Assembly: GCA_023014335.1 (NCBI GenBank)
Contig: JAECYW010000012.1
Location: forward strand, 620,001 to 684,000
Direction of reading: 5' to 3'
Source of the DNA: Galerina marginata
Taxonomy: Eukaryota; Basidiomycota; Agaricomycetes; Agaricales; Galerinaceae
Length of the DNA stretch: 64,000 bases
Below, in pieces: positions 36,948-49,350 of the stretch. Both the position numbers and the translations under genes were made by a program. Below the pieces are notes generated by a model. It did no database searches and had not been told where the DNA came from. It saw only the letters and a list, made by a program, of their open reading frames with translations. Each line of letters begins with the position of its first letter. The stretch's first letter is position 1.

Positions 36948-38828
36948 CGCGATCAGTGGCTGTGAGGCTTCCAAAATGGTACAAAATCATAATTCCGCCT
37001 GCGGTCGACCAGTCATCGTCTCTTGACTTCCTTCCACCACCATCATATGAAAGAAGCCCCGCCATGGTCAATTCATTACTCGCTCTGCTTATACGCGACC
37101 TCTCAATTTCATCACGACGCCTAGACGACAACTCGCCCTCGCCTTGATCACTGCTCAATGCAACTTCGACCTCGCCACCCTCAATGTCATTTCGCAGAAC
37201 GTCAGCCCCATAAACCCATATGCGTTTAACCAACCCCGCCCAAGCAGACTCGCTATTACCGAAACGGTCCCGAGCTCACAATTAACCATTGCCCACATAT
37301 ATACCAGCCCCCTAGCGCAGCGCCCTGGTGTGGAGTGGCGTCTAGGTCTCTTGGAGAAGAGAGAGCCTTCTTAGGCTTGGGTATGACCCTTCATTGCACC
37401 TCGAAGGCGTCTGGTCTGAGGCAGATGACGAACTGCTCTCACCTTGGACCTGGGTGGCCACCCTTGAGCGAGTAGTACCAGCTAGTATGCCATGCCATGC
37501 CATCTAGTTTGAGAACCGCGGGGGTGGAGTATGGTAATGTGGGCTCGGCCGTTTGTAACCGAGTTTGGCGAGTGGCTATTGACGTGGGGTATGTTCTCCC
37601 ATTTGACTGTCGAACGTTCTTTTGACTGACTCATTCTATTCTGTCAGCCAATGGCGGGATCAACCATGGCGGAATGGACGGGGAGATCTACCCAACTGTC
37701 TTATTCTTTTCTATCCGTCTCATATACACGAACTAATGCTCCTCTCAGTCCTCAACTTTCAACATATATCACGACTCTTCTTACGAATTCTGTCATTCCA
37801 GCTTTAGCAAGTGAGTTCCTTGCACTTTTTTCGTTCTCCCCGCCATTCCTGACTATTTTATCCAGTCGCCTAAAGGGAACATCTCCAGGAAGGACCTGCA
37901 GGAAACATAACCAGGAAATGTCAGTTTTGTGGATATGGTGTTGGTCAGTGTCCCAAAATAAATTCCTCGCCGCCTCTTGTATGGTGCGCATATTTTCTCG
38001 GTTTCAGAATCATTCCTGTCTGACCGTCGAGACGTGCATTCTAGCAACACGTCGTCAATAAACTCAGCTGCCCATTACTTCATTACGCCGCCGAATATTA
38101 TGTCGCCTAGGTCCTAGTCACCACTCGAGGTCGATGGCTTGTAGAGACTGGAACTTCATCGTTGACGCATCCCGACCGTTTTCATCGTGACCAGTCCTCT
38201 AGCCACGCCGGACAGCCACGTCAACCACCCCAAAACACACTACCACGGCGAATGGCGTCCGTATATGCAAGACAAGTTCAATCCCATTCGGCGTTTATCC
38301 TGTCTCTTCGCCGCAGACCCACCCGACCTCGTGTACTCTTTGACATACCCCAGCGGCAATAGACCTTCAAGGTGGACTCACTACACCACGTCGTGTCAAC
38401 GTCCTTGCCCTCACCATCACCCGAAGCCACCAGTGTCATTTCAGGCCAGAGCGTCATACCGTTTCATTTTGTAGGTAAAGCCGATTTGTATTAGCTTGAC
38501 ATCCCGCTGACTTGTCTTTGCACAGCCGTGTTTTTCCTTTCTTATCAGTAGTTATCCTCCTTCCTCAACCTACGATTTATCCTCCATTTGAATAGTTTAC
38601 GCGATAATCCACATCCCCAGAAACAATCGCAATTCCCGGAACAGTAATAACCCCGCTTTACAAACTCTCTACACAGACTCGTCTTTTTCATCTCTTCCTT
38701 TCTTTTTTATATATAACATCTTTATAACTGACTATACGCACCTGCAAATCAATTATATCCTTTCATTGCCTTGATTACTTGAACGGATTGTGTTCTCAAA
38801 TACAGCTTTGCAGACACTCTATACTCGT
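36948..38828. repeat. Copy 1 of a 1.9-kb duplicated segment with decayed coding blocks
   Basis: Most of this stretch aligns in the same orientation with 45750-47668. The core (about 37290-37500 against 46090-46300) is nearly identical, while the flanks carry many substitutions and indels. Protein-like blocks on the plus strand survive in both copies, for example YTSPLAQRPGVEWRLGLLE (about 37300-37360), YDPSLHLEGVWSEADDELL, PQLSTYITTLLTN and GEWRPYMQDK (about 38250). They fall in different frames with stops between, so this looks like a decayed multi-exon gene of unknown family rather than a working one. Boundaries are approximate. Confidence 0.72.
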
Positions 38829-39238
38829 ATCACAAATGCTAAACTTCACCTAGTCTCCCGTAGTCAGACTACAAGATTCGTAGTCTTTTTTATGTGTACT
38901 GATCGACGACTTACTCATCTGCGTCTGGCTAGTGAATGAGTCGTGAAACAGTGTCGATGTATACATGTAGTTGAAGTACCATCATCATGACATGCAGAGT
39001 CGAGCGACAACCACAAGATACCAGCAGTTTCCAAAATTTGTTTTGTGGGCTATTTGGTTTGCATGGCATGTATGGTTCTCTTTGCCCAACTACTTTTTTC
39101 TTTTCAACTCACATTTCCCTCAGCTAGGCTATATTTCTTCCAAAAAACCATGTCACCAAGAGGTAAGTATTTCTCTAGTATCTAGCCCATCATAATATTC
39201 ATGCTCTACACCATCCAGCCGGCCAAGGTTCATCTTTC

Positions 39239-40259
39239 TCAACCTACTTTCTGATGAACCTGTAAGGACGAAAAGGCCTTGATATAATGGTCATAGTTAA
39301 ATATTGACGATTGGGAAAGCTTCAAAGTTGTAGATAGGAAGTCGTGAAATAAAGGTGGCAACCCTTCACACAAGATATCAGTTGATGTCTCACGTTTCAC
39401 AACTGCAAGGTTTTGGCGCTGGGTTTTGATGTTATCATTAGTCTCTAATCCAGAGCCACAGATCCATGGCAGGTTGTGAGGGCAGGCCAAATATATGAAG
39501 ACATAGGCCAAAGCGACGAGGTCATCGGCAGCAGCTGGACCTATATGCAAACGGAAATTAGCAGATGAACTAACAGTTGAAAAGGGGAATGAAGCACTGC
39601 ATCCATTTCTTAGGAGACGGGGACTACAAAATGTAGGATCCCCATGGTACTTTTCTACCCCTTTTCTTTTGGTACCAGCGATTACGGAGAGACCAAAATC
39701 GGCGATTACAACACGCAGACGATTGTCTGGCCGTGAGCCGACAAAAAAATTGGCTGGTCGTACATCGCAATGGATAACTTGTTTGTTGTGGATATGTTTG
39801 AGGGACTTGAGCTAAGAAGAAAAGGTCAGTGCTGAAGATTGAACAATCAACTTAAATACTCTCACCATATCGGGAGCATAGTTAAGGACTATTTTCGCAA
39901 CCATGTTGGTGTGATACTGTTGACGCCATTTTGAAGAAAGCCACTCGAGGTCTTGGCCGAATTGCTCCATTATCATGATGGAGTTTGTTTCGTCCTCCTT
40001 GAACATGAACGTCCAGGCGACGTTCGGAGATCCTTGAAGAATCTGATAGAGAGCAAACTCGTGGCGGAGGAAACTACCTCTTCGATTTTTCCTTGGTTCG
40101 ACTTTCACCACCAGTCGGGGAAGTTCCAGGAGCTTATACACTGCACCTAATTGACTTGATCAACTCAGGAATAGAAGGTATGAAAACTCCAGAATTACCA
40201 CAGCTGCCCTGCCCTAGGAGGCGACCAAGCTTATACCGGTCTAGAAGTCCTGACGTCAT
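39239..40259 (-). CDS. Casein-kinase-1-like protein kinase
   Basis: Splice model (minus strand): 40259-40199, 40146-39866, 39811-39239; 304 aa, about the length of a bare CK1 catalytic domain. Visible motifs: glycine loop GQGSCGAVY at 16-24, ATP lysine K35 in LVVKVEP, catalytic loop HCDVRPANF at 128-136, DFG at 152-154 and the late helix motif ADDLVALAYVFIYL. The ANF after the catalytic Asp and the lack of an APE motif are CK1-like. CK1 normally has HRD-KPDNF, so Arg is Cys and the loop Lys is Arg here. A stretch of about 28 residues before HIGPAAADDL (around 39545-39630) fits CK1 poorly and may contain an unrecognised intron of about 80 bases. It is the only recognised gene between the two 1.9-kb repeats apart from the kinase-like gene at 44204. 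Confidence 0.72.
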
Positions 40260-43200
40260 TCAGTGGAGGTAGCGTATTTTTCTACGAAACGGTGTTGTTC
40301 TTGAGTTCTTTGAGTTTGACATAAGCAATTGCCCAACATTCCAAAATTTGGAGGTTCATGTCCATACGTACCTAACTCTAGGGCCCCAAAAAAAAAGCCA
40401 CACAAAGGCTTGTTCAGCTTCCAGCCCAGAGGAGCTTCTTATCTTACAGATTCGCGGCTGGGAGAAGCGCTGGTGAGGAGGTGGGCGACGGGAATGACAG
40501 TTGTAGGGGGGCACAGTGGCTGTTGATGTCCTGACGAGGTCCAAGTGAGCTGTAGGTCGATGAAAAGTCACGTTGGGGTAGGCCTACCCTAGCAGCTTGG
40601 GGTCTGGCAAGGCTCGGAGGCGCGTCGAGCAGACGCGCGGACAGGCAGCACGCAGTGGCAGAGAGCAAGCAACGATGACCCTCGTCACTGGACCGCGTCC
40701 GTCTATATATGGACAAGCTGTGCTACTGATTCTATCTAATCTAATCGGCGCTCGGCCTTCCTGGGACAGAGTCCACTACTACAACGTAAGAATAAGAAAC
40801 TCACAATGTTGGTTTTTAAGGCCTTGAGGGGCTGGACGCGGGGTGGGGAGGAGACTGGTAGCCGGTGGTTGCGAAGCGAGCAACTCAATGTACTTACTTA
40901 CAGCAACTTGCGGCACTTGGGGTGTTGAATTTTTTTTCCAATGCGGCGAATTTGCTGGATTTTGGTTCCTTTTGACTATTCATAGGATAGTATTGTCAGT
41001 TCTCATTTGTTTACGTTTAAAGCAGGTCTGGCATTGGAAGCCAGGATTATCTTTGCTGAGCAGCTGGCCGGATGTGAGCGTCATGGCTTGTGGATAGTTG
41101 AGTTGAAATTTAGATTATGTAGCTCTGATTCACGATTACTACAATCCAAATAAAGTCAAGGCGGTTTCAGAGATAACAATATAGCATCCATGAAAGACAA
41201 CGACAAAGGAGGGCAACAGATGAAAGTCAACAAGTGCTAGCAGAGTGAAGTGACTCAGAAGGTGCTGGATATGACCCTGCCCATGTATTGACCATAATCC
41301 TATCGTGGCCCATGAGGATCCTCTTCCCTGGTTTACCTGGCCACGGGATGGACATGTTGAGGAGAGGCGGATAAAAGGCAAATGGCTCAGAATTTGCCCA
41401 GTCAAAGTCAATGACCACATCAGCAAAAGTGCACATCTAGGATAATCGATGATAGTGAATATAAAGTAACCGAAATTATGACAGCAGAATATCAGTGAAT
41501 ATATTTGAGCTGCAACAAATACGGGCAAGATATAAGGACCCCAAACTCACCCAGCCAAATATAATTGACGCTCAGAAATATGGTTGGGTTGCGAACAGCC
41601 TACGAGAATTTTGAGGGGTTAAATTTTGGCTGAGACTCTCATGAGGACTTTGCAAGTACACGGAATAAATTTAAGCCAATTATGTACAGATTAGAATTGT
41701 GATGAAGGAAAACAAGGCCTATGAATTTGTAACGAGGGATTACAAGAGGTGAGCTTTATTACGACCAGAATATCAATGAGGCGCAAGGATTAGTTGGAAA
41801 TCATACGACTAGTGATATAATGACGAAGGAATATCAGGGGAGTTATATTCTAGCACAATTCTTCGACCCACCTTGCCTCTGCGACCGTGGCGCCTACAGG
41901 TCTCAACTGCCACCCTACCTTCTCCATCGTCAATCCGTGTCGTCGCATTCCCATCGTCGGCTCCCGGGATGTGCTATTTGGGTTGTGCATGCGCCTGTGT
42001 GGGGTGCAACTCGGTGGAGAGGATCAACGGTCGCGCATTTGGTATCGGCGATGGAGGTCGGAGCGGTTCAGGCGATAGCAGTCCAGCAGTCCAACAAGCA
42101 GGAGCATTGTCCCTACACCCGCTCCAAACGATAACGTCCGCCAGGCTTGCGCGAGTTTCTTTGGTCAGCTTCCATGCCTTCTATGGGTTACCTGTCGCGA
42201 TCTTGACAAGCCCCTGGCCGACTTTGGGACAGCACCCATGCCGCAGCACCCATAAGCGTAAGAGGTGACAGCAGGTCCTTCCGGGCTTTGACAGCAATGC
42301 TGACCTCTTTGATTTTTCCCGCCATCGAATACAAAAAACAAAGGAGAGCACTACAAAAACTATACATCAGATATTTTAGCAAGAAAAAGAGCAAGACAAG
42401 TGGCACTCACGTCAAATATGGCAATCAGACAACAACCAGGTGGGAGCGGTTTCCAACCTAAAAGTAGAAGGGGCACGCGCAATGGAAGAATAGCAAATCG
42501 TTCGGCTGGGCACTGCGAACTATGCAGCCCCTCAGTTCATCCAGTTGGCCAAGACAGTCAATACCAACCTAATACGCCATGATGGTTAATACAATACAGT
42601 AAAGATGGCAACTGGCATAACGTACACAAATCGCCTTCTTCCCGTTACGCCGCGAATACTGGAAGAATGGTTATGAATCGCGGCTGTTCTGCCCCAGGAA
42701 GTTTGGGCTATAGTCTTGCAGTTGAGTTGGCAGGCGGGGAGGGTGATCGGCTTAGTTACATTTCACGTCTGTTTCTAAGAAAAGGATACTATGTGGGTGA
42801 TAAGCACTGTTTTGCGAGCTTATACAGCACCAAGGAGAGCCAGCATGTGCGATGGTCGAGCATAGCTGCTCAAGGACGAGAGTCACGAATGAGCGGGTGA
42901 TCAAAAAGTAAGCTCACCGAGGTCAGAAACGGCGGCGGCCCAGGCTTGGCCCAGGCGTTACCGGGTGCAAGAACCAAGTCATGAAAGACTCAGCCTAATG
43001 AGCAACAAGCACTAATCCAGACACTCTAACTCGGCCAATAAGCTACCTTAGCGAATGTAGGATGGATGGATGGATGACAATCGGAGGGACAACTTGAACT
43101 TAGAGAAACTAACTTGAAGAGAGTTGAGTTGATCAAGTGATGTTGACCGGATGACGTCATGTGATATTTGAGTGACTTGCTGGGTCAGAACGAGAATTTC

Positions 43201-44203
43201 AAGATGTCGTCCCTTTCTCTTCAACCACCACCATCGCCACAATTTCCCTTGTCTGTGCTCCTCCGTTTTTCTTGTTGCAGTGCTCATGCCTCCGCTTTTC
43301 CTGTATGTTCTCCTCCACATGCTCACAGAAAGTCGTACTGATCAGTGCCGCCGTTTTGTTGGCTAAAATATAAGTTTGGTCCCTAACAGGCAGCTGGTCT
43401 CTCCACGACTCACTGCATACATGGGATCGTAGCTCTAGGGAAGTGGAAAAGGATCAGGTGGGCCTACCCTCACCACAGACACGTATATACTAATACAGAA
43501 CCAGCACCAGTCCAACAGGCATTTCATCGTCCTGGTATGCGCATATATGCACTCTCTCAACTTGTTTACTGATACGCCTTTGCTTTCGGCTGCTTGACAC
43601 CTTCCAGCATATTGCCTGTCAATTATATGAAGCTTATTCGTCCGGATTTTCGGTCACAAGAAGCACCGCTCATGGTGCCGCGCTTGAAGTACCTTAAGAC
43701 GAGGTGGGTCTTTATTATCATTTGTCGTTGAGATCATGCAATAACCAACTATTACTGGCTATTAGTTTCCAGTCTCTCGACCCTCTTATATTGCCTCTCG
43801 CGCTCTCCTTGTTTACATGCATAAGTCGCTCTTTCTGTCCCTCCGGCTCTTTTGTCTTTGACTACGGTGCTGTTTATGTTACATAAATAGAATTAATTCA
43901 TGATATTTTTGTGGATTTACAACGAGAGCCTGAGTTATTCACAAGAGGGCTATTATATGGCTTCGTCCTGATGATTGAGGATCATATCCACATGTATGAA
44001 ATTATATTCTTTGCAGGCTTATATTCGCTTAAACGTGACTAAATCCTTATATTATCTGTAATTGTCGCAGCACTCATAACCTCTCATAATTTGCGCCTAG
44101 CTCATAATCTCTGTATTTATGACAAGGATTATATTTTTTTAGTGCCGTTTAATTGAATACACGAGGAGATCAGAATTGCGGGGTTCATATTTATTTTATG
44201 AGA
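40260..44203. other. Gene-poor interval
   Basis: Nearly 4 kb without a supported gene. The part from 41 kb on is AT-rich and full of stops in all frames, while 40.4-40.7 kb and 41.85-42.15 kb are locally GC-rich. No transposase, reverse transcriptase, terminal inverted repeat or tRNA was recognised. It may be decayed mobile DNA, but nothing shows this directly. Confidence 0.4.
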
Positions 44204-45621
44204 TCATACCCACGTGTATCCACATATCATAGATGTGCACTTTTGCTGATGCATGAGTCGAGGAGAGCCGTCGGCATCAACGTCCACAAGAGAAAGGTTT
44301 TTCATTCTAATCATGAGATTATTAGGTCGTAGGTCGCCATGGACGAAACCATTGTCTTCGAAAGCTTTCACTATTTCGTCAAGTTTGTTCCTGATTGAGG
44401 AGGCATATTCAGTAGCGGTGGACGGAAGTGAATCTGCCAACTCTTCGAGAGATATCCAACCACCTTCGCAATCAGTTGGGGGTCGGAGAAATTCCATGGC
44501 GTATGCTGTCCCGATTGGAGTGGAGCACCAACCAAGTAGGCGAGGTGCCAATCCCAAAGAGGCAAGCTTCTCGTGAACATGCCGACCATAGGCGCTACCG
44601 ACAGGGAATTTGACTAAAATAGACGCATCACTGGCCTTTCCCTCTGTTTTGCACTTTGTTGCTGGATTAGCTTCAAAAATGTGGGTGATGACCAACCCAG
44701 GCACCTCGAAGGGTCGAATATATTCGAGTTTCAGCTCAACGGTTTCCACAGGATTTTCCAAAACAAAGTTTGTGAAAAGTACAGGGCATCCTGGAATAAT
44801 TGTGACCGGCGGCAATGGGTTGTGAGATCGACTAACGAGGTAGAGAATGAGGAATGAGTTCCGAATGACAACAGAAAACGGAAGAAAAACCAACTTCACC
44901 TTTGGAGGTTCAAAATAGCAGACCTCAAGGCATACAAAGCCTGGCCAAGAGGTTTCCACGGCTGGAATAGAGGACCATAAAGCGAGGTGTGCACAAACAG
45001 AGGTTCAATGAGAACCGAAACGCCGTCATGAAATGCCCCATAAATCTCGATTTGTGGGCCTGCTATGCAAACAAGAAACATGGGGAGACCCGGTAAAACT
45101 GGTTTCAATTGTGAGCGACTTAGACGGTCGTAGAGGCCGCCAAGCTCCATGTATGGGTTTCCTCGGTCCGAAACTTCATCATATACTCTCAGAGCAAAAT
45201 ATTGCCCAATTTCATCGCCAAAGACGACGTTATATGTGCTGTCATTGTCTCTAGAAATAACATTGTGAAAGCAGTTGGAAGGCAGGAAGTCTTGCAGAGC
45301 TCGTAAAGCTGCTGCTCCGCGTGTACCAGGATATATGGGGAGCCGTGATAAAGTTTCGTGATTCGGCAGGAAACTGCTTGGGAAGAAAGAATGTCTATGG
45401 CGACGAGTGGATATAACCGTAGGATTAAGTGGATGGTCGTAAATATCCCTCATGGATGCATTCAGCTTGTGGGCAACCCACTGACAATGGATGTAATCGT
45501 CATCCGGCGGTGCATGTTGGGATCGATCCGATCGAAGGATGCTGTCAAAGACGCCGAATGCAGAATCAAGGATGTAAACAGACGGTCCACACGTACGTAG
45601 CTGGATCGGTCTATCTGACAT
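44204..45621 (-). CDS. Fungal kinase-like protein with GDLRPNN loop, C-terminally short
   Basis: Splice model (minus strand): 45621-44900, 44831-44204; 449 aa. The ATG at 45621 is the first in frame. The N-terminal half has no recognised domain. From about residue 310 it reads as a kinase-like fold: a strand with the likely ATP lysine in SILVKFP, a helix with AYGRHVHEKLASLGLAPRLLGW, MEFL hinge, then VHGDLRPNNLMI at 404-415 and LVDVDADG at 422-429, equivalent to the catalytic loop and DFG. HGDLRPNN is common in fungal kinase-like proteins. The usual C-terminal lobe is absent: the frame stops about 20 residues after the DFG-equivalent. Either a further intron was missed near 44240 or the protein is truncated. 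Confidence 0.6.
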
Positions 45622-45749
45622 TGACGACAAGGCGGTAGAGGATAAGGCAATAGGTTAGGACGCTGAGGAGAAGGCAGTAGGTTGGGGCGTTCACGATTCA
45701 CGGCGGACTTTGAAAATTCACAGGGACATTTCCTAAAACCGGAAGTTGT

Positions 45750-47668
45750 TCTCGATCAGTGGCTGTGCAATGCGATGTTACTCAAAACGGCAATCCCACC
45801 GCCCATCGTCTCTTGACTTCCTTCCACCAGCATCATATGAAAGAACGCCCCTTCACGCGTTATGGCCGACCCACTCTCTCTGCTTATACTCTACCTCTCA
45901 CTTGCATCACAACGCCTAGGCTACAACTCGACCTCGCCTTGACCACCGCCCAACTCGACCCCGAAGTCGGCCACCCTCAGTGGCATTCTACAAACGTCAG
46001 CCGCATAAACCTATCGGCTACTAACCAACCTCGCCCAAGCAGACTCGCCATTACCGAAACGGTCCCGAGCTCACAGCAGACCATTGTCCACATATATACC
46101 AGCCCCCTAGCGCAGCGCCCTGGTGTGGAGTGGCGTCTAGGTCTCTTGGAGAAGAGAGAGCCTTCTTAGGCTTGGGTATGACCCTTCATTGCACCTCGAA
46201 GGCGTCTGGTCTGAGGCAGATGACGAACTGCTCTCACCTTGGACCTGGGTGGCCGCCCTTGAGCGAGTAGTACCAGCTAGTATGCCATGCCATGCCATCT
46301 AGTTTGAGAACCGTGGGGGTGGAGTATGGTGTTGTGAGCTCAGCCCTTTGTAACCGAGTTTGGCGAGTGGCGATTGACATGGGGTATGTTCTCCTATCTG
46401 ACTGTCGAACGTTCTTTTGACTGAATCATTCTATTCTGTCAGCCAATGGCGGGATCAACCATGGCGGGATGGACGGGGAGATCAACCCAACTGTCTTATT
46501 TCTTTGTATTCGTCTCATATGCACGAACTAATTCTCATCTCAGTCCTCAACTTTCAACATATATCACGACTCTTCTTACGAATTTCGTCATTCCAACTGG
46601 AGCAAGTAAGCTCCTTCCACTGTTTCGTTCTCCCGGCCATTACTGACTATTTTTCCACTCGCCTAGAAGTAATCATCTCCAGGAAGGACCTGCGGAGAAT
46701 ATAACCCGGAAATGTCAGTTTTGTGGATACGGTGCGCATTATAATACATCTCGATTTTGGGATTGTTCCTATCTGACTTCTAGTCGCACATTCATAGCAT
46801 CACCTCGTCAATACGCTCGGCTGTCAATTACTCCATCACCTAGCCGCGAATATTAAGTCGCCCAAACTCCTAGTCACCACTCGAGGTCGAGCGCTCGTAA
46901 ACAATGTAACTTCGTCGTGATCAGTTGTTACCCAGCCAGGCCGGAGAGCAACATCGCCCACCCCAAAACCTGTTTCTACGGCGAATGGCGTCCGTATATC
47001 CAAGACAAGACCAAGCCCATTCGACGTTTATTCAATCCCTTCGCCGCAGACACACCTAAGCTTTGGACCAATATTTGGTGCACTCTTCGACACAACCCAG
47101 TGGGAACATACTTTCAAGGACACAACTACACCACGTCTTAGCAACGTCCTTGCCCTCACCATCACCCGCGGCCAGAGCGTTGTACCGTTTCATTTTGTGG
47201 GTAAAGCCGATTTGTCTTAGCTTGACTTGTCTTTGCAAGGCCGTGTTTTTTTTCTTTTTTTTTTCAATAGTTATTTTTCCTTTGTCAACCTACCGTTCAT
47301 CTTCCGTTCGAAGTAGTTTACCCGATAATCCACATCCCCAAAAACAATTCTCCAAACAGTAGAGTAATAACCCCGCCCTACAAAACACTTTACCCAGACT
47401 CGTCTTTTTCATCTCTTCCTTTCCTTCTTTTATGTGACAACGATCGCGCGATAATCCACATCCCCAGAAACAATCACAAATCCCCAAACAGTAATAACAA
47501 AACTCTTTGCACAGACTCGTCTTGTTCATCTCCATCTCTTCCTTTCCTTTTTTTATGTAACATCTTTAACGAACGATCGCACCTACAAATCAATTGTATT
47601 CATCCAATTGCCTTCATTCCTTGCACAAAGGCGTTCTCAAATGCAACTTGACAAACACTACTCGAGTA
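45750..47668. repeat. Copy 2 of the 1.9-kb duplicated segment
   Basis: Direct copy of 36948-38828, about 8.8 kb away. It keeps the same protein-like blocks (SPLAQRPGVEWRLGLLE, PQLSTYITTLLTN, GEWRPYIQDK) and the same stops in the near-identical core. It differs by an extra tandem unit near its right end (47324-47563). Direct repeats this far apart resemble retroelement LTRs, but no polymerase, primer-binding site or target-site duplication was found between or around them. Confidence 0.72.
47324..47563. repeat. Two-unit tandem repeat of about 126 bases
   Basis: Units start at 47324 and 47450 with GATAATCCACATCCCCA and both run through CAGACTCGTCTT and CTCTTCCTTTCCTT. Copy 1 of the larger duplication has this unit only once (from 38604), so the tandem arose after the copies separated. 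Confidence 0.7.
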
Positions 47669-47810
47669 GATTTCACTGCTTTAAAATGGCATCCACAGAG
47701 TATCACAGACCACGAAAAGCACTATATAAACTTAAATTCACTGTATTCACTGTACAGGTCAACCCTCTAATACTCGTCGTACGGCTTTCTTTTATTCGCT
47801 TTTAAATCCT

Positions 47811-49350
47811 TCAATCATCCGCGACATGAATGACAGCCTTTGCCGTATTCGTTCCCTTTTGCACAGCCAAGAGCACTTCTCCGACCTTGTCGAGACCGTT
47901 GGAAATATCTTCTGCGTGCTTGATCTCTCCAGAAGCGACGAGAGGCGAGAGGACTGTGTAGAACTCGTCTTTGTACTTTGGAATAAGGCGCGAGACGACG
48001 AATCCGAACATGGAGAGCGACTTTCCGATGACTTGGAAGATGTTCTAAAAATGAGCGAGAGATTAGAACGATAGATCATGCGCAGATAAAAGGAAAAGGA
48101 AAGGACATACCTTGACGGGAGCACCTCCAGTGTTGTAGCCCGAGATCATGCCGCATTCCTGGAGGTTCAGGGCATCAGTAGTCATTTTTGAAACCATATC
48201 GAAATTGACGCTTACAATGAACCTGCCTCCAACGTTTGAAGCGTCGAGAGCAGCCTCGAGTGTCTCTCCGCCAACGTTGTCCCAATATCTAGAGAGTGAG
48301 AATATCAGAGTCTTTACGTGATGGCGAGAGTGAGACGGGTGAAACCTACATATCGATAGACTCACTTGCAAGCACGTCGCTGACTTTCGTGGTTTTGTAG
48401 TTGAACACGATGTCGGTCCCGATCTCCTTCATGAACTTGACTTTTTCGTCTGAGCCGGCGGAGCCGATGGTTCTAAGGCCAGCTCGCTTGGCGAGTTGGA
48501 GGACGAGCCTGGAGAATTTGGGTCAGAATTTTGAGTTTGATAGGTAGGACGTGGGACTTACGAGCCAACTGAGCCAGCTCCTGTCGAAACGAATACTGTC
48601 TCTCCCTATGGTCCAGAAATTTTGAGAGAGTACGAAATGGAGTTAGGAGAAGACGGACCTCCTTCGCTGAGGAGTACTCTTTCCAAGCCATGTACGCAGT
48701 CATTCCTGTAAATTCTCTTGAGACGAAATCATGCTGAAAAGGAAAACGGAACGGCTTACCAGGCATACCCAAAACGCCGATGAAAACAGACCAAGGGAGG
48801 TTATTTGGATTGTTGATGATTTCAAGACCTTGAAGGTTCTTCCTAATGTCGTAGTGCTTGTGTTCTTGAATGAAAAATATTCAGTCTTCAGCATTGTGTT
48901 GGCATTCGTTCAGGCTCACCGAAAAAACCGTAGAGATGGTCCCCAGCTTTGACTTCAGGATTTTCCGAACGAACGACGACGCCAACACCGTGTCCCGTCA
49001 GACTGTGAATAAGTATTTTTTAGCAGGATGATCAATCGCGCGAGGAGGTTGCTCACGGCTTTCCGAGCGTGAAGGGCATCGAGTACGACTTTTTCGTCGG
49101 TTCTCTCATTCTGCCTCTCATGTAGGGATCGACCGAGAGCTCGAGGGTTTTGAGTAAAAAGCCACCATCGAGAGGAACAGTGTCGAGGTCGATGGTTTCA
49201 CTTGTATCATAAACCACGGTCTTGCCAGGTTCAGGATAGCCTAAAGCCATAATACGACTACGGTTAATGACTTCTAAACGTGTCGGATGATATGGTCTGA
49301 CCTTGGGGAACTTCATTGAAGAGAACGCGACCGTTGGTTACCGGGGCCAT
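47811..49350 (-). CDS. NADPH-dependent MDR reductase, leukotriene-B4 dehydrogenase type
   Basis: Splice model (minus strand): 49350-49302, 49240-49057, 49002-48920, 48864-48760, 48705-48659, 48605-48562, 48508-48350, 48288-48111, 48044-47811; 360 aa, the normal length of zinc-free medium-chain reductases (PTGR/quinone-oxidoreductase-like). Family marks: LSVDPYMRGRM near residue 60, GHGVGVVV, GVLGMPGMTAY before the cofactor domain, the nucleotide-binding GAGSVGS at 165-171, YWDNVGGETLEAAL, and GMISGYNTGGAP. The missing structural and catalytic zinc ligands agree with the zinc-independent branch. Such enzymes reduce alpha,beta-unsaturated carbonyls with NADPH in the cytosol; the natural substrate here is not known. 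All nine exons are in frame with GT-AG borders. Confidence 0.93.

Noticed and set aside
36948..47668. LTR retrotransposon flanked by 1.9-kb direct repeats
   Set aside because: No reverse transcriptase, integrase, primer-binding site or polypurine tract was seen in between; the interval holds two kinase-like genes and AT-rich spacer.
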